Positions 42,659 through 51,559 are shown, counted from the stretch's first letter. The stretch: DNA of 64,000 nucleotides from Flavobacterium piscis (GCF_001686925.1 NZ_LVEN01000050.1:62001-126000), one strand, 5' to 3'. Program-made: numbers and translations. Notes: generated by a model from the sequence alone, not told the origin.

Positions 42659-42978
42659 TATTTTTTGTCATCTATTAAAGTGAATGATGTCGCTTTAAAA
42701 CGATCTTTTTCGATTGTTCCCGTTACAGAAGCCTTTCTAACAGCATTGCAAAAACCATTATCAGCATGTGCGTCGCCGTGATCGTGAATGGTTGTTCCGT
42801 CAACAAAATAGGATTTTCCGTCAATACGAACGGCTAAATCACAACTTTTACCTTTCATTCCAAATTGACATTCTCCGCAAGAAGCCTCTACAATTGTTGG
42901 TTTATCAAATTTCTTTTTAGTTTGAGCCTGAGCTGCAATTCCGATAATCAGGAAAAGCACGAATATAAGTTTTTTCAT
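42658..42978 (-). CDS. DUF6370 family exported protein
   Basis: 106 residues. A signal peptide (MKKLIFVLFLIIGIAAQAQ) precedes a Cys/His-rich domain: EASCGECQFGMKGKSCDLAVRIDGKSYFVDGT, then HDHGDAHADNGFCNAVRKASVTG. The CxxC and the HDHGDAH segment look suited to metal binding; function is unknown. It starts 3 bp after the purT stop and overlaps the next gene by one base. Confidence 0.8.
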   Translation of the reverse strand: MKKLIFVLFLIIGIAAQAQTKKKFDKPTIVEASCGECQFGMKGKSCDLAVRIDGKSYFVDGTTIHDHGDAHADNGFCNAVRKASVTGTIEKDRFKATSFTLIDDKK

Positions 42979-42981
42979 TTT

Positions 42982-44142
42982 TTAAGAATTTACAGTTATT
43001 AATTTAGAGGTAGTTTTGGCACGTTCTACTATTTCTTCGATTGGGGTTGCTAATGAATCATGACTTAAAACAATGCCCATTCGGCGATACGGTCTTGAAG
43101 TTGGTTTTCCGAAGATTCTGAAATCGGTTTTTGGCAAGGCTGCTACTTTTTCTATTCCGCTAAAAGTTGGATTTGTCGAATCTTCAGAAGCTAAAATTAC
43201 GGCACTTGCTCCGGCTTTTTCTAAAGTGATTTCGAAAATAGGCAAACTTAAAATAGCGCGTAAATGCAATTCAAATTCGTTGAAGTTTTGCGTTCCGGCC
43301 AAAGTTACCATTCCGGTATCGTGTGGGCGAGGAGAAAGTTCAGAGAAATAAACGCCTTCATTAGTTAAGAAAAATTCTACGCCAAAAAGTCCTGCGCCGC
43401 CAAGTGCTTCCGTTATTTTTTCGGCCATGTCCTGAGCTTCGTACAAATCTTTTTCTGAAACTAAAGCGGGTTGCCAGCTTTCCTGATAATCGCCTCGTTC
43501 TTGTCTGTGTCCAATTGGAGCGCAAAATAAGGTTGGATTATTATTCTGTGTAATGGTTAAAAGTGTGATTTCTGAATTGAAATCAACAAATGCTTCTACT
43601 ATTACTTCGATAACATCGCCACGTGAACCAGCAACGGCATATTGCCAGGCTTTTTCGATATCACTTTCAGTTTTAATTGTCGATTGTCCTTTTCCTGATG
43701 AAGACATTAAAGGTTTTACCACACACGGAATTCCAACTTCCTGAACTGCTTTTTGCAATTCTTCTGCTGAAGTGGCATATTGGTATTTGGCAGTTTTTAA
43801 TCCGAGTTCTTTTGCGGCTAAATCACGAATGGCTTTGCGATTCATGGTGAAGTTTGCTGCTTTTGCAGAAGGAACAACGGTAATGCCCTGTTTTTCGTAA
43901 TCGTAAAAACGTTCTGTGCGAATGGCTTCTATTTCGGGAACTATAAAATCAGGTTTGTGTTTGGCTACGATTCGGTCAAGAGCTTCGCCATCGAGCATGT
44001 TGATCACTTCAAAACCGTGAGCAACTTGCATAGCCGGAGCATTTTCGTAACTGTCAACAGCAATTATAGTTTGTCCGATTCGTTGTGCGGCAATAACAAA
44101 TTCTTTGCCTAATTCGCCTGAACCGAGGAGTAGTATTTTCAT
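42982..44142 (-). CDS. purT: formate-dependent phosphoribosylglycinamide formyltransferase
   Basis: The start is at MKILLLGSGELGKEF (44142); an upstream in-frame ATG adds 22 unlikely residues. 386 residues, ATP-grasp superfamily. It makes formyl-GAR from GAR, formate and ATP in purine synthesis. Motifs include the N-terminal GSGELGKE, VPEIEAIRTE, the ATP-grasp VVKPLMSSSGKGQS and FGVEFFLTNEGVYFSELSPRPHDTGMVT. First gene of a tight three-gene unit with DUF6370 and a Crp-type regulator. Confidence 0.95.
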   Translation of the reverse strand: MKILLLGSGELGKEFVIAAQRIGQTIIAVDSYENAPAMQVAHGFEVINMLDGEALDRIVAKHKPDFIVPEIEAIRTERFYDYEKQGITVVPSAKAANFTMNRKAIRDLAAKELGLKTAKYQYATSAEELQKAVQEVGIPCVVKPLMSSSGKGQSTIKTESDIEKAWQYAVAGSRGDVIEVIVEAFVDFNSEITLLTITQNNNPTLFCAPIGHRQERGDYQESWQPALVSEKDLYEAQDMAEKITEALGGAGLFGVEFFLTNEGVYFSELSPRPHDTGMVTLAGTQNFNEFELHLRAILSLPIFEITLEKAGASAVILASEDSTNPTFSGIEKVAALPKTDFRIFGKPTSRPYRRMGIVLSHDSLATPIEEIVERAKTTSKLITVNS

Positions 44143-44269
44143 TTTGGAGTGTTGTAATGTTTGAGTAGTAAAAGTAACTAAAAATGTTTTTAACCGCAAA
44201 GTGCGCAAAGGGATTACGCGAAGAGCGCTAAGTTTTTATTTTTAAATTAAAAAAGTTCTCAAAGAATTT

Positions 44270-44300
44270 CTCGCAGATTTTGCAGATTCGGCAGATTTTA
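44270..44300 (+). repeat. single CGCAGATTTTGCAGAT fragment
   Basis: TCTCGCAGATTTTGCAGATT followed by CGGCAGATTTT matches the core of the 160-bp units at 39740-40500 (first unit has CTCGCAGATTTTGCAGATC). Confidence 0.6.
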
Positions 44301-44320
44301 ATATTCAGTAACCATACAGT

Positions 44321-44422
44321 TTGTCATTTCGACGAAGGAGAAATCCTCGCGAGGAGCTAGACAAAGATTGGCTTATTGGAACGGAGTTACTTGCGAGGAT
44401 TTCTCCTTCGTCGAAATGACAA
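44321..44422. repeat. 102-bp element with perfect 30-bp inverted repeats, copy 2
   Basis: The arm at 44321-44350 (starts TTGTCATTTCGACGAAGG) is exactly complementary to 44393-44422. Relative to copy 1 at 35913-36016 four arm positions differ, and each change is matched on the other arm. Confidence 0.85.
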
Positions 44423-44464
44423 GATTGTGGGAATATTTGTGGTTAGCAAACATAAATTTTCTCG

Positions 44465-44566
44465 CTTTACGGTTTGCGTGAGGGATAGAAGTGGAAAGCC
44501 CACAGCCGTGAGGAACGAACAGGCGAGGACTTGTAACGGATAGCCCGGCCCAGAGGGACACGCCCA
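44465..44566 (-). repeat. GC-rich dispersed intergenic repeat, copy 2
   Basis: Read on the minus strand it starts GGGCGTGTCCCTCTGGGCCG, continues GGGCTATCCGTTACAAGTCC and ends in TTTCCACTTCTATCCCTCACG, parallel to 7650-7770 but with a different middle section. Confidence 0.75.
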
Positions 44567-44571
44567 AATAA

Positions 44572-44608
44572 AAAAACCGATACTTCTTTTAAAAGCATCG
44601 GTTTATAT
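44572..44608 (-). terminator. terminator of U32-family gene
   Basis: AAACCGAT (44575-44582) pairs with ATCGGTTT (44597-44604). On the minus strand the stem is followed by a T run. Confidence 0.8.
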
Positions 44609-44609
44609 T

Positions 44610-46484
44610 TTAATGAAAATGATCTTCTTCAATTTCAAACTCGGCATCTTTTTCCCAAATTTCCATTTCACAAGGCTTACAGTTGAATTTTAGTTTGTAT
44701 TCTAATTCACCTTGTTTTAAAACCAAAGGTTCTTTGACTTTAACACCTACGATATCTTTTTGGTGTATCGGGCATTTTTTTAATTCGTATTTGATGCAAT
44801 ATTTGGTTGTCATTACACGAGATTTTCCTGGATCCCATTGTAATTCGAATGCTTTTTCGATTTCGGTAACACCGTGACGTTCGTAGAATTTGCGAGCAAC
44901 TTTGTTTGAAACATTGTACATGAAATCTAATTTAGTTTCAGGATACGGATGTGACGTTTTTACTATTTGGTGTTCTTCGCGTTTGTAATTTTTCAAACGA
45001 ATTTCGGTTAGCTGATCGTAAACCGTTCTTCTCATTTCGTTGATTTTTGAAATAGGAAGGAACCAGTTTTGCGAGAACATAATATTGATTTCATTAGCAG
45101 TATAAGGTGTAAAACCTGTTTTTGCTAATTGCGTTTTGATGTTTTCTTCGATTGATTCGCCAGTTTTAGTCTGCTCTTTTGCGTGTTCTAAATTTACGAT
45201 GCTTACATTTCCGTCTTCATCGGTAGCGATTAGTTCGAAACCAGTTTCTGTTTCTGTAAGTAATAAAGTTGTACTTAATTTACGAACAGCACTGTCTTCT
45301 CTTTCTACAATTTTAATGAAAGCAGCGTCGTTATTTCTATAGATGAAAGTTCCGTCCTTTACTTCTTTTAAAACGTTCGGGTAAATTTTACCGTTTTCGG
45401 CTTTGTTTACGTAGATTCCATCCGCTTCGTTGTTTTCATTGATGAAACAAAGTCCGTCGCCGTTGTTTAGTAATTCGCCGTTTTCGATTTCGTAAGCGTT
45501 TCCAACCGTTCTGATTAATTTACCAATATATTGACCTTTTGATTTTGGACTTTCCCAAGAACCAATAGAGCTATGTCTTTCGTTTACAAAATAATCGGTA
45601 TAACCACGGTTGAAAGTTCTGTTTAAAGACGAATCAAAAGTATACGTACAAGTTCCAGATGAAGCTTTCCTGTATTTATCGCTTCCTGCTCCTTCTAAAT
45701 AACTGTCTAGTTTTTGACGTAAGTAGGAAACGTTATTTTTTACATAAACGACATCTTTCAATCTTCCTTCAATTTTAAAAGAAACAATTCCTGCCTCAAT
45801 CAAATTCGGAATCTGTTCTGAAATATCTAAATCTTTTATCGAAAGTAAGTGACTGTTTTTGATTAAAGTTTCTCCGTTTCCGTCGATTAAGTTATAAGGT
45901 AAACGACAGTTTTGAGCGCAAGAACCACGGTTGGCGCTGCGTTCTCCGTTGGCCACACTCATATAACAGTTTCCACTGAAAGAAACACATAAAGCTCCGG
46001 TTACGAAAAACTCTAATTCAACATCTGCTTCGTCGTATATTGTTTTAATTTGATGCAGGTTTAATTCACGGGCTAAAACCACACGTTTGATTCCGGCATC
46101 TTTTAAGAATTTAATTTTATCAGCGTCACGGTTATTGGCTTGTGTGCTGGCGTGAAGTACGATAGGAGGTAAGTCCATTTCCATAATCGCCATATCCTGA
46201 ATAATCAAAGCATCAACACCAATATCGTACAATTCCCAAATCATTGAGCGACAAGTTTCTAATTCGTTGTCGTACAAAATGGTATTCATAACAACAAAAA
46301 CCTGAGCATTAAATAAATGCGCATATTGTACCAAAGCGGCAACATCTTCAATAGAATTGTTGGCATTAGAACGTGCGCCAAACTGCGGTGCACCAATATA
46401 AACTGCATCGGCACCACTGTTGATGGCGGCCATTCCTCCAATTAAATCTTTAGCAGGAGCTAATATTTCAATTTTCTTCTTCAT
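44610..46484 (-). CDS. U32 peptidase family protein (RlhA-like)
   Basis: 624 residues. An N-terminal U32 domain (KIEILAPAKDLIGGMAAINSGADAVYIGAPQFGAR) is followed by the Cys-containing signature FFVTGALCVSFSGNCYMSVANGERSANRGSCAQNCRLPY and a middle DUF3656-like region (FNRGYTDYFVNERHSS). C-terminal cysteines (KKCPIH, CKPCE) may bind metal. The long U32 plus DUF3656 form resembles E. coli RlhA, which hydroxylates C2501 of 23S rRNA, so RNA modification is more likely than collagen cleavage. Monocistronic. Confidence 0.85.
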   Translation of the reverse strand: MKKKIEILAPAKDLIGGMAAINSGADAVYIGAPQFGARSNANNSIEDVAALVQYAHLFNAQVFVVMNTILYDNELETCRSMIWELYDIGVDALIIQDMAIMEMDLPPIVLHASTQANNRDADKIKFLKDAGIKRVVLARELNLHQIKTIYDEADVELEFFVTGALCVSFSGNCYMSVANGERSANRGSCAQNCRLPYNLIDGNGETLIKNSHLLSIKDLDISEQIPNLIEAGIVSFKIEGRLKDVVYVKNNVSYLRQKLDSYLEGAGSDKYRKASSGTCTYTFDSSLNRTFNRGYTDYFVNERHSSIGSWESPKSKGQYIGKLIRTVGNAYEIENGELLNNGDGLCFINENNEADGIYVNKAENGKIYPNVLKEVKDGTFIYRNNDAAFIKIVEREDSAVRKLSTTLLLTETETGFELIATDEDGNVSIVNLEHAKEQTKTGESIEENIKTQLAKTGFTPYTANEINIMFSQNWFLPISKINEMRRTVYDQLTEIRLKNYKREEHQIVKTSHPYPETKLDFMYNVSNKVARKFYERHGVTEIEKAFELQWDPGKSRVMTTKYCIKYELKKCPIHQKDIVGVKVKEPLVLKQGELEYKLKFNCKPCEMEIWEKDAEFEIEEDHFH

Positions 46485-46652
46485 TTTTAGAACTTTAGGC
46501 TTTTGTGGTATTCGTGGAAAAAAGTTTGCAAAGTTCTTATAAATATTTCGAGTTTACTAATGCTGAAGTGACTTTTTTTGAAATAGTTAGATTATATGGA
46601 ATGATGATGATTAAAGATGTTTCTTTTTCCTAATTACTTATATATTTTATAA

Positions 46653-47231
46653 TTAATCCAAAGGAAAAGAATATCCTGCTGCAAATCCTCCAAATGATTG
46701 TTTAGTAGATAGATTTGAATAGAAAGAAACTCCGATTTCGATATTGTTTTTCCGACCCAATGCAAGACCTAAGCCGATAGGAATATGTGCAAATACACCA
46801 CTTTTTTTCTCATTGACATAATTAGTGTAGGTTTTGAAGGAGCCTATCGATGCGCCAATACCGGTTTCTATAAATGGTGCAACCCATGGAATAGGAGCAC
46901 AAAGACGAACTTTTGTTCCTAATAAAAACGCGTTAGTTTCTACTTTATAGCCTTGTGGGTTTTTAACCTTATCGTCATCAGTTGAGGTAAAAATAGCTCC
47001 GGCATACGGCCTTACACTAAACCATCTTGTTAAACCAATTATATATTCTCCTTGGGTATAAAAACCAAATCCATCGATCACTTCTGGATTTTCTTCTTCG
47101 TAATCGGAAGTGCTTGATCCAAAACCAATTGAGGCTTTAATAAATCTTCCCTCTGTTTGGGCATCTGCCTGATTTGAAAAAAATAGTGTAAAAATTAAAA
47201 TTAAAGAGAGGTTACGTACAGTTTGTATCAT
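46653..47231 (-). CDS. outer membrane beta-barrel protein
   Basis: 192 residues. The signal peptide ends near NQADAQ. The mature part alternates short amphipathic strands (FIKASIGFGSSTSDYEE, GEYIIGLTRWFSVRPYAGAIF, AFLLGTKVRLCAPI, IPIGLGLALGRKNNIEIGVSFYSN) and ends with an aromatic-rich strand, as in eight-stranded OmpW/OmpX-size barrels. The specific role is unknown. No operon partner. Confidence 0.75.
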   Translation of the reverse strand: MIQTVRNLSLILIFTLFFSNQADAQTEGRFIKASIGFGSSTSDYEEENPEVIDGFGFYTQGEYIIGLTRWFSVRPYAGAIFTSTDDDKVKNPQGYKVETNAFLLGTKVRLCAPIPWVAPFIETGIGASIGSFKTYTNYVNEKKSGVFAHIPIGLGLALGRKNNIEIGVSFYSNLSTKQSFGGFAAGYSFPLD

Positions 47232-47288
47232 GAATATTTACGATTTATAAAATGCCGTAAATGTAGGATTATTTTTCAATTCAAATAA

Positions 47289-47321
47289 AAAAAAACTACC
47301 CAGTCTAAGTAACCGGATAGT
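47289..47321 (-). terminator. weak terminator of the DUF2383 gene
   Basis: AAACTA...TAGTTT with partial inner pairing. On the minus strand it ends in a long T run just after the stop at 47350. Confidence 0.55.
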
Positions 47322-47349
47322 TTCATTCTCAAAAAAATAGTGCCAAATA

Positions 47350-47808
47350 TTATGACAGTTTTTTCGCTTTGATTTTAGTCAAAGTATTTTCGATACTGTT
47401 TAATTGTTTTGAAACGATACCAATTTGACTTGAATCAAGATGGTTGTGTTCAAGAGCCATTTTATATTTTTCGATAGCAGCTTCTTCTCCGGTAATACAA
47501 GCATTAATAATCGCTTCTGTATCTCCGCTTGTGAAAGAAGATTTAATATCGATCCATGCACGGTGTATTGCTCCTAATGGTCCGCCGCCTGAAGTATCAG
47601 TTGATTTTCCTAGTTTGTTGATTTCGTCTTGTATTTCTACAATAAATAGCGCACGCTCGCGGGCATATTCTAAAAAGTCGGTTTTGATTGCCGGGCTGTC
47701 TACATGTTCTGCGGCATTAGTATATCCTAGTTTTCCGTCTTCAAGAATTGAAATTAATCCTTCTAATGTGCTAACTGCTTTTTCTGTGGTTTCATCTGTA
47801 TGTATCAT
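47350..47808 (-). CDS. PA2169-type four-helix-bundle protein (DUF2383)
   Basis: 152 residues, all helical. TEKAVSTLEGLISILEDGKLGYTNAAEHV, a central IVEIQDEINKLGK...GPLGAIHRAWIDIKSSF and the ferritin-like EEAAIEKYKMALE fit the PA2169/DUF2383 family, which resembles ferritin-like bundles and is often stress-associated. Conserved Glu residues may bind metal, but this is inferred. No signal peptide. Confidence 0.85.
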   Translation of the reverse strand: MIHTDETTEKAVSTLEGLISILEDGKLGYTNAAEHVDSPAIKTDFLEYARERALFIVEIQDEINKLGKSTDTSGGGPLGAIHRAWIDIKSSFTSGDTEAIINACITGEEAAIEKYKMALEHNHLDSSQIGIVSKQLNSIENTLTKIKAKKLS

Positions 47809-47926
47809 AATAAATAATTTTTATATTAAAGTATAATACAAAGTTGGGATTTTGTAAGAGGTTATGTCTTATAGAATTACAATGAGTGTTTATAAAATTG
47901 TGGAATGGGAATTTTGAAAGACTTAT

Positions 47927-48940
47927 TTATATTTTTACCTTAATATCTTTTGAAACACCATATATTTTTGAATAAAAGAAAATAGTATTGTCAAACGCAA
48001 AATCGTGTTCGATCACATTATAAAATCCATTTTCTTTCATTTTTTGTAATTTCTCTACTGGTAAAAGTTTTTTCAACTCTTCTTTAGTGATTTTTCTATT
48101 TAATTTAAAAATATCATAAAGGTCTTTGTAGATAAGATAAGACATGTTTGATCCCAATTTTCTTTCATTTTTATTATTGATGTCTAGTGCCCAATAATTA
48201 AAATTTTCAGCTTTTTTATTGAATTCATTACTTTCGTTTAAAACATCAAAGACAAAAATTTTGTTATAAATTTCTACTATTTTTATTTCCTTTTTATTTA
48301 TTGAAAACGTAGTAATTAAATTTGATTTATTTAATTTTTGAATAGCATAGTCTGTTAAGATTTTTACATTATATGTTGCAAATCCTGTTGCTTTTTTTGA
48401 AGAAGTATTAATGTTATCCTGAAATTTGATAGTATGATAGGTTAAATCTTTGTCTAAAAGCGTACCTCCGTTCTCGCTTGTGGTATGGATGCTGTCAATT
48501 ACTATTTTCTTTTTATTTTCATTAATTGCATCAAAAGATTTTAATTTTATTTTGACAAAATCGAGATCATTGTTTTTTTGAAAGAAGCTCGGGAAATTTG
48601 ATTCAAGTACAAGTTGTTGCTTATTAAATTGAGTCACTAAGCTTAATTTTGAATTTTTTGAAAGTGAATCGATGCAGGAAATTAATTTTTCGTTGGAAAG
48701 AGTACTTTTAAAGAAAACTTCTTTTTCATCAAATTTTTTAAGGCTTACTTCTTTTGAAATGGCATTGTAGTTTTCAAACATACCATAAATTGCATCATAT
48801 ATAGCCGAAGAATTTTCGTTATTAATCTTTTCACTTTCGCCTTTGTAAAAAACGGAAAGCATGATGTTTGGATTTTGCTGTGCGTTAATTTCTTTAGAAA
48901 ACAGTATAAATGTTAGAACAAGAAGTAATCTTTTTTTCAT
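47927..48940 (-). CDS. exported protein of unknown function
   Basis: The start is set at MKKRLLLVLTFILFSKEINAQ (48940), a clear signal peptide; the longer frame to 48982 adds 14 unlikely residues. The mature protein of about 317 residues is Lys/Asn/Ile-rich, with predicted mixed alpha/beta segments and no recognised motif. It has a higher AT content than its neighbours. The coding signal looks real, but I cannot assign a family. It lies alone between a ferritin-like gene and the aminotransferase. Confidence 0.65.
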   Translation of the reverse strand: MKKRLLLVLTFILFSKEINAQQNPNIMLSVFYKGESEKINNENSSAIYDAIYGMFENYNAISKEVSLKKFDEKEVFFKSTLSNEKLISCIDSLSKNSKLSLVTQFNKQQLVLESNFPSFFQKNNDLDFVKIKLKSFDAINENKKKIVIDSIHTTSENGGTLLDKDLTYHTIKFQDNINTSSKKATGFATYNVKILTDYAIQKLNKSNLITTFSINKKEIKIVEIYNKIFVFDVLNESNEFNKKAENFNYWALDINNKNERKLGSNMSYLIYKDLYDIFKLNRKITKEELKKLLPVEKLQKMKENGFYNVIEHDFAFDNTIFFYSKIYGVSKDIKVKI

Positions 48941-49040
48941 TTTTGTCGGTGGTTTTATTAACTGAAGTTGCAAACATATCATTTTACATTAACTTCTGAA
49001 TTATAAAGATTATAATTAATTTAAAGTGTTATATACAGCA

Positions 49041-49073
49041 AAAAAAAAGCCTCAGGGATTTCCTGAGGCCTTA
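49041..49073 (-). terminator. terminator of aspartate aminotransferase gene
   Basis: AAGCCTCAGG pairs with CCTGAGGCCTT around ATTT. On the minus strand the stem ends in eight T. Confidence 0.88.
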
Positions 49074-49097
49074 TTTTTATAAATTTGAATGTGTTAA

Positions 49098-50288
49098 TTA
49101 CACAGCCAAAGCTTCTTTGATTCTGCGTAATGCTTCTTTTAAGATATCGTCGCTTGTTGCGTAAGAAAAACGAATACAATTTGGATTTCCAAAAGCATCT
49201 CCTGTTACTGTTGCTACGTTTGCTTCAGCTAAAAGGTACATTGAAACATCGTTTGCATCTTTAATTTCGGTTCCTCTTAAAGTTTTTCCGAAGAAAGAAG
49301 AAACGTCTGGGAATACGTAAAAAGCTCCTTCCGGAACGTTGATTTTTACTCCAGGAATTTCTTTTAATAATCCAACTACTAAATCTCTACGAGTATGGAA
49401 AGCCTGAACCATGTGGTTTAATACGCTTGGATCAGCTTCTACAGCCGTAATTGTAGCACGTTGCGCTACTGAATTTGCTCCTGAAGTTACTTGTCCCTGA
49501 ATTTTTGTACATGCTTTTGCGATGAATTCCGGTGCTCCGATGTAACCAATTCTGTATCCTGTCATAGCAAATGCTTTTGCTACTCCGTTTACAGTAATGG
49601 TTCTTTCTAACATTCCCGGGATTGACCCGATGCTGCAGAAAGTTCCTGAGAAATTGATGTGCTCATAAATCTCATCAGCAACTACATATATGTTTGGGTA
49701 TTTTTCTAAAACTTTTGCAAGAGCTGTAAGCTCTTCTCTGCTGTAAACAGATCCAGATGGGTTACAAGGAGAAGAGAACCACATCATTTTTGTTTTTGGT
49801 GTGATGGCAGCTTCTAATTGTTCTGGTGTAATTTTGAAATCAGTATCTACAGATGTTGGAACTTCAACCGGAACTCCTCCTGAAAGTTTTACAATTTCAA
49901 AGTAAGAAACCCAGTAAGGTGCCGGTAAAATAACCTCGTCACCGTCGTTTAACATTACTTGTGCAATGTTGTACAAAGATTGTTTTGCTCCTGTAGAAAC
50001 TACAATTTGTGATGGTTTGTACTCTAAATTATTGTCTCTTTTGAATTTTTTACAAATTGCCTCTCTCAATTCTAAATAACCTTCTACCGGAGAATAGGTG
50101 CTGTAGTTTTCATCTACTGCTTTTTTTACAGCTTCTTTGATGAAGTCAGGAGTATTAAAGTCAGGTTCGCCTAAACTTAAACTGATAATGTCTTTTCCTT
50201 GTGCTTTTAACTCACGTGCTAAAGCAGCCATTGCTAAGGTTTGTGATGTTGCTAAGTTGTTGATTCTGTCTGAAAGAATATGATTCAT
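49098..50288 (-). CDS. pyridoxal-phosphate aminotransferase (aspartate aminotransferase type)
   Basis: The start is at MNHILSDRINNLATSQTLAM (50288). 396 residues, class I/II fold. PLP contacts are Asn176 (PCNPSG), Asp205 and Tyr208 (VADEIYEH) and the Schiff-base Lys238 in NGVAKAFAMTGYRIGY. LGEPDFNTPDFIKEA near the start is typical of the aspartate aminotransferase Ib subgroup. It moves the amino group between aspartate and 2-oxoglutarate, possibly with prephenate as an alternative. Upstream on the same strand is the desaturase gene, 69 bp away. Confidence 0.93.
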   Translation of the reverse strand: MNHILSDRINNLATSQTLAMAALARELKAQGKDIISLSLGEPDFNTPDFIKEAVKKAVDENYSTYSPVEGYLELREAICKKFKRDNNLEYKPSQIVVSTGAKQSLYNIAQVMLNDGDEVILPAPYWVSYFEIVKLSGGVPVEVPTSVDTDFKITPEQLEAAITPKTKMMWFSSPCNPSGSVYSREELTALAKVLEKYPNIYVVADEIYEHINFSGTFCSIGSIPGMLERTITVNGVAKAFAMTGYRIGYIGAPEFIAKACTKIQGQVTSGANSVAQRATITAVEADPSVLNHMVQAFHTRRDLVVGLLKEIPGVKINVPEGAFYVFPDVSSFFGKTLRGTEIKDANDVSMYLLAEANVATVTGDAFGNPNCIRFSYATSDDILKEALRRIKEALAV

Positions 50289-50357
50289 TATAAAATTTTT
50301 GAATGTCCTTAATTTCAACTTTAATTAAGGAAGGTTAATTATTAATAGTTTTTTATT

Positions 50358-51452
50358 TTATGCTAGTTCTGGTTTCATTCCAAGATCTTTAAGATGCTTG
50401 TAATGTGCGATAACAGCTCCTCTCATGGTTCTGAATTCATGATAAGGCAGGTTACACTCGATGGCAGTTTGTTTTACGATTTCGGCAATTTTCCCGTAAT
50501 GGATATGACTGATATTCGGGAAAATGTGGTGTTCAATCTGATGATTTAATCCTCCGGTAAACCAGTTGATTACTTTGTTTTTTGGAGCAAAATTAGCTGT
50601 TGTGTACAATTGGTGAATTGCCCAGGTGTTTTCCATTTCGCCATCTTCATTAGGAATCGGGTTTGCAGTTTCCTCTACTACGTGAGCCAATTGAAAAACA
50701 ATACTTAAAATTAATCCGGCTACGTAATGCATTACGAAAAATCCAATAACAACTTTCCACCATGTTACGCCAAGTACCATTGGTAAAACCATCCAGATTA
50801 AAACGTAGATTATTTTTGTGATAACCAAAACAGTCCATAATTTGGCAGGACTTTGAGGTGTTCCATAAGATAATTTTCTTTTAAGATAGTTTTTCATTTG
50901 CTTGAAATCGGTTGTTAAAGCCCAATTGAAAGTCAATAGTCCGTATAAAAAGAAAGAATAATAATGTTGGAATTTATGAAAACGTTGCCATTCGGCATTT
51001 TGTGTAAAACGAATAATTCTTCCGGCATCAAGATCTTCATCATGACCGTGAATATTGGTATATGTATGGTGCAATACATTGTGTTGTACTTGCCAGTTGT
51101 GAACATTTCCTGCCAGAATATAAATACTTCCGCCCATAATCTTGTTGATCCATGATTTAGAAGAGTATGATCCGTGGTTTCCGTCGTGCATCACGTTCAT
51201 TCCAATTCCGGCCATTCCAACTCCCATCAAAATGTTTAATAGCAATTGTGCCCAAAAAGGCATCTCAAGAGTTAGTATCAGGAAATAAGGTGTTAGGAAA
51301 ACTGCAAAAAGAATTATTGCTTTTAAATGCAATTTCCAGTTTCCTGTTTTCTGAATGTTATTCTCCTTGAAGTAATTGTTTACTCGTGAGTTAAGTGTTC
51401 TGAAGAACTTCAGATTGTCTTGCTTGGCAAATGTAGGCGCAGTGTTATTCAT
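50358..51452 (-). CDS. membrane fatty acid desaturase (acyl lipid type)
   Basis: 364 residues. The three histidine boxes of membrane di-iron desaturases are HDGNH at 89-93, HNVLHH at 124-129 and QIEHH at 305-309. The QxxHH third box is that of front-end/linoleoyl-CoA-type desaturases, here without an N-terminal cytochrome b5 domain. Four hydrophobic spans (about 45-62, 68-85, 205-228, 232-255) fit the family. It inserts a cis double bond in membrane lipids, possibly for cold adaptation. Confidence 0.93.
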   Translation of the reverse strand: MNNTAPTFAKQDNLKFFRTLNSRVNNYFKENNIQKTGNWKLHLKAIILFAVFLTPYFLILTLEMPFWAQLLLNILMGVGMAGIGMNVMHDGNHGSYSSKSWINKIMGGSIYILAGNVHNWQVQHNVLHHTYTNIHGHDEDLDAGRIIRFTQNAEWQRFHKFQHYYSFFLYGLLTFNWALTTDFKQMKNYLKRKLSYGTPQSPAKLWTVLVITKIIYVLIWMVLPMVLGVTWWKVVIGFFVMHYVAGLILSIVFQLAHVVEETANPIPNEDGEMENTWAIHQLYTTANFAPKNKVINWFTGGLNHQIEHHIFPNISHIHYGKIAEIVKQTAIECNLPYHEFRTMRGAVIAHYKHLKDLGMKPELA

Positions 51453-51471
51453 AATTAATTTAAATAGTTTT

Positions 51472-51502
51472 CAAAGGTAATTATTATAAATTTTCAATTT
51501 GC
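51472..51502 (-). promoter_or_regulatory. promoter of the desaturase gene
   Basis: On the minus strand TTG (51502-51500), a 20-nt gap and TACCTTTG (51479-51472) match the Bacteroidota consensus, 20 bp before the ATG. Confidence 0.65.
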
Positions 51503-51559
51503 AAAATTGAGTTAAATATTTCAACTCTAAAGTAGTACTTTTGTTAAAAAATTAAAGCA

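Larger units (their letters stand above)
44143..44609. other. repeat-rich gene-free interval
   Basis: The interval holds a GCAAAGTGCGCAAAG-type short repeat near 44200, a CGCAGATTTTGCAGATTCGG fragment related to the aceBA array (44270-44297), the second 30-bp inverted-repeat element (44321-44422), the reverse GC-rich repeat (44465-44566) and the terminator of the U32 gene. No coding sequence is supported. Confidence 0.7.

Noticed and set aside
47444..47836. 130-codon open frame on the plus strand
   Set aside because: It lies entirely opposite the well-supported DUF2383 gene and has no recognisable domain.
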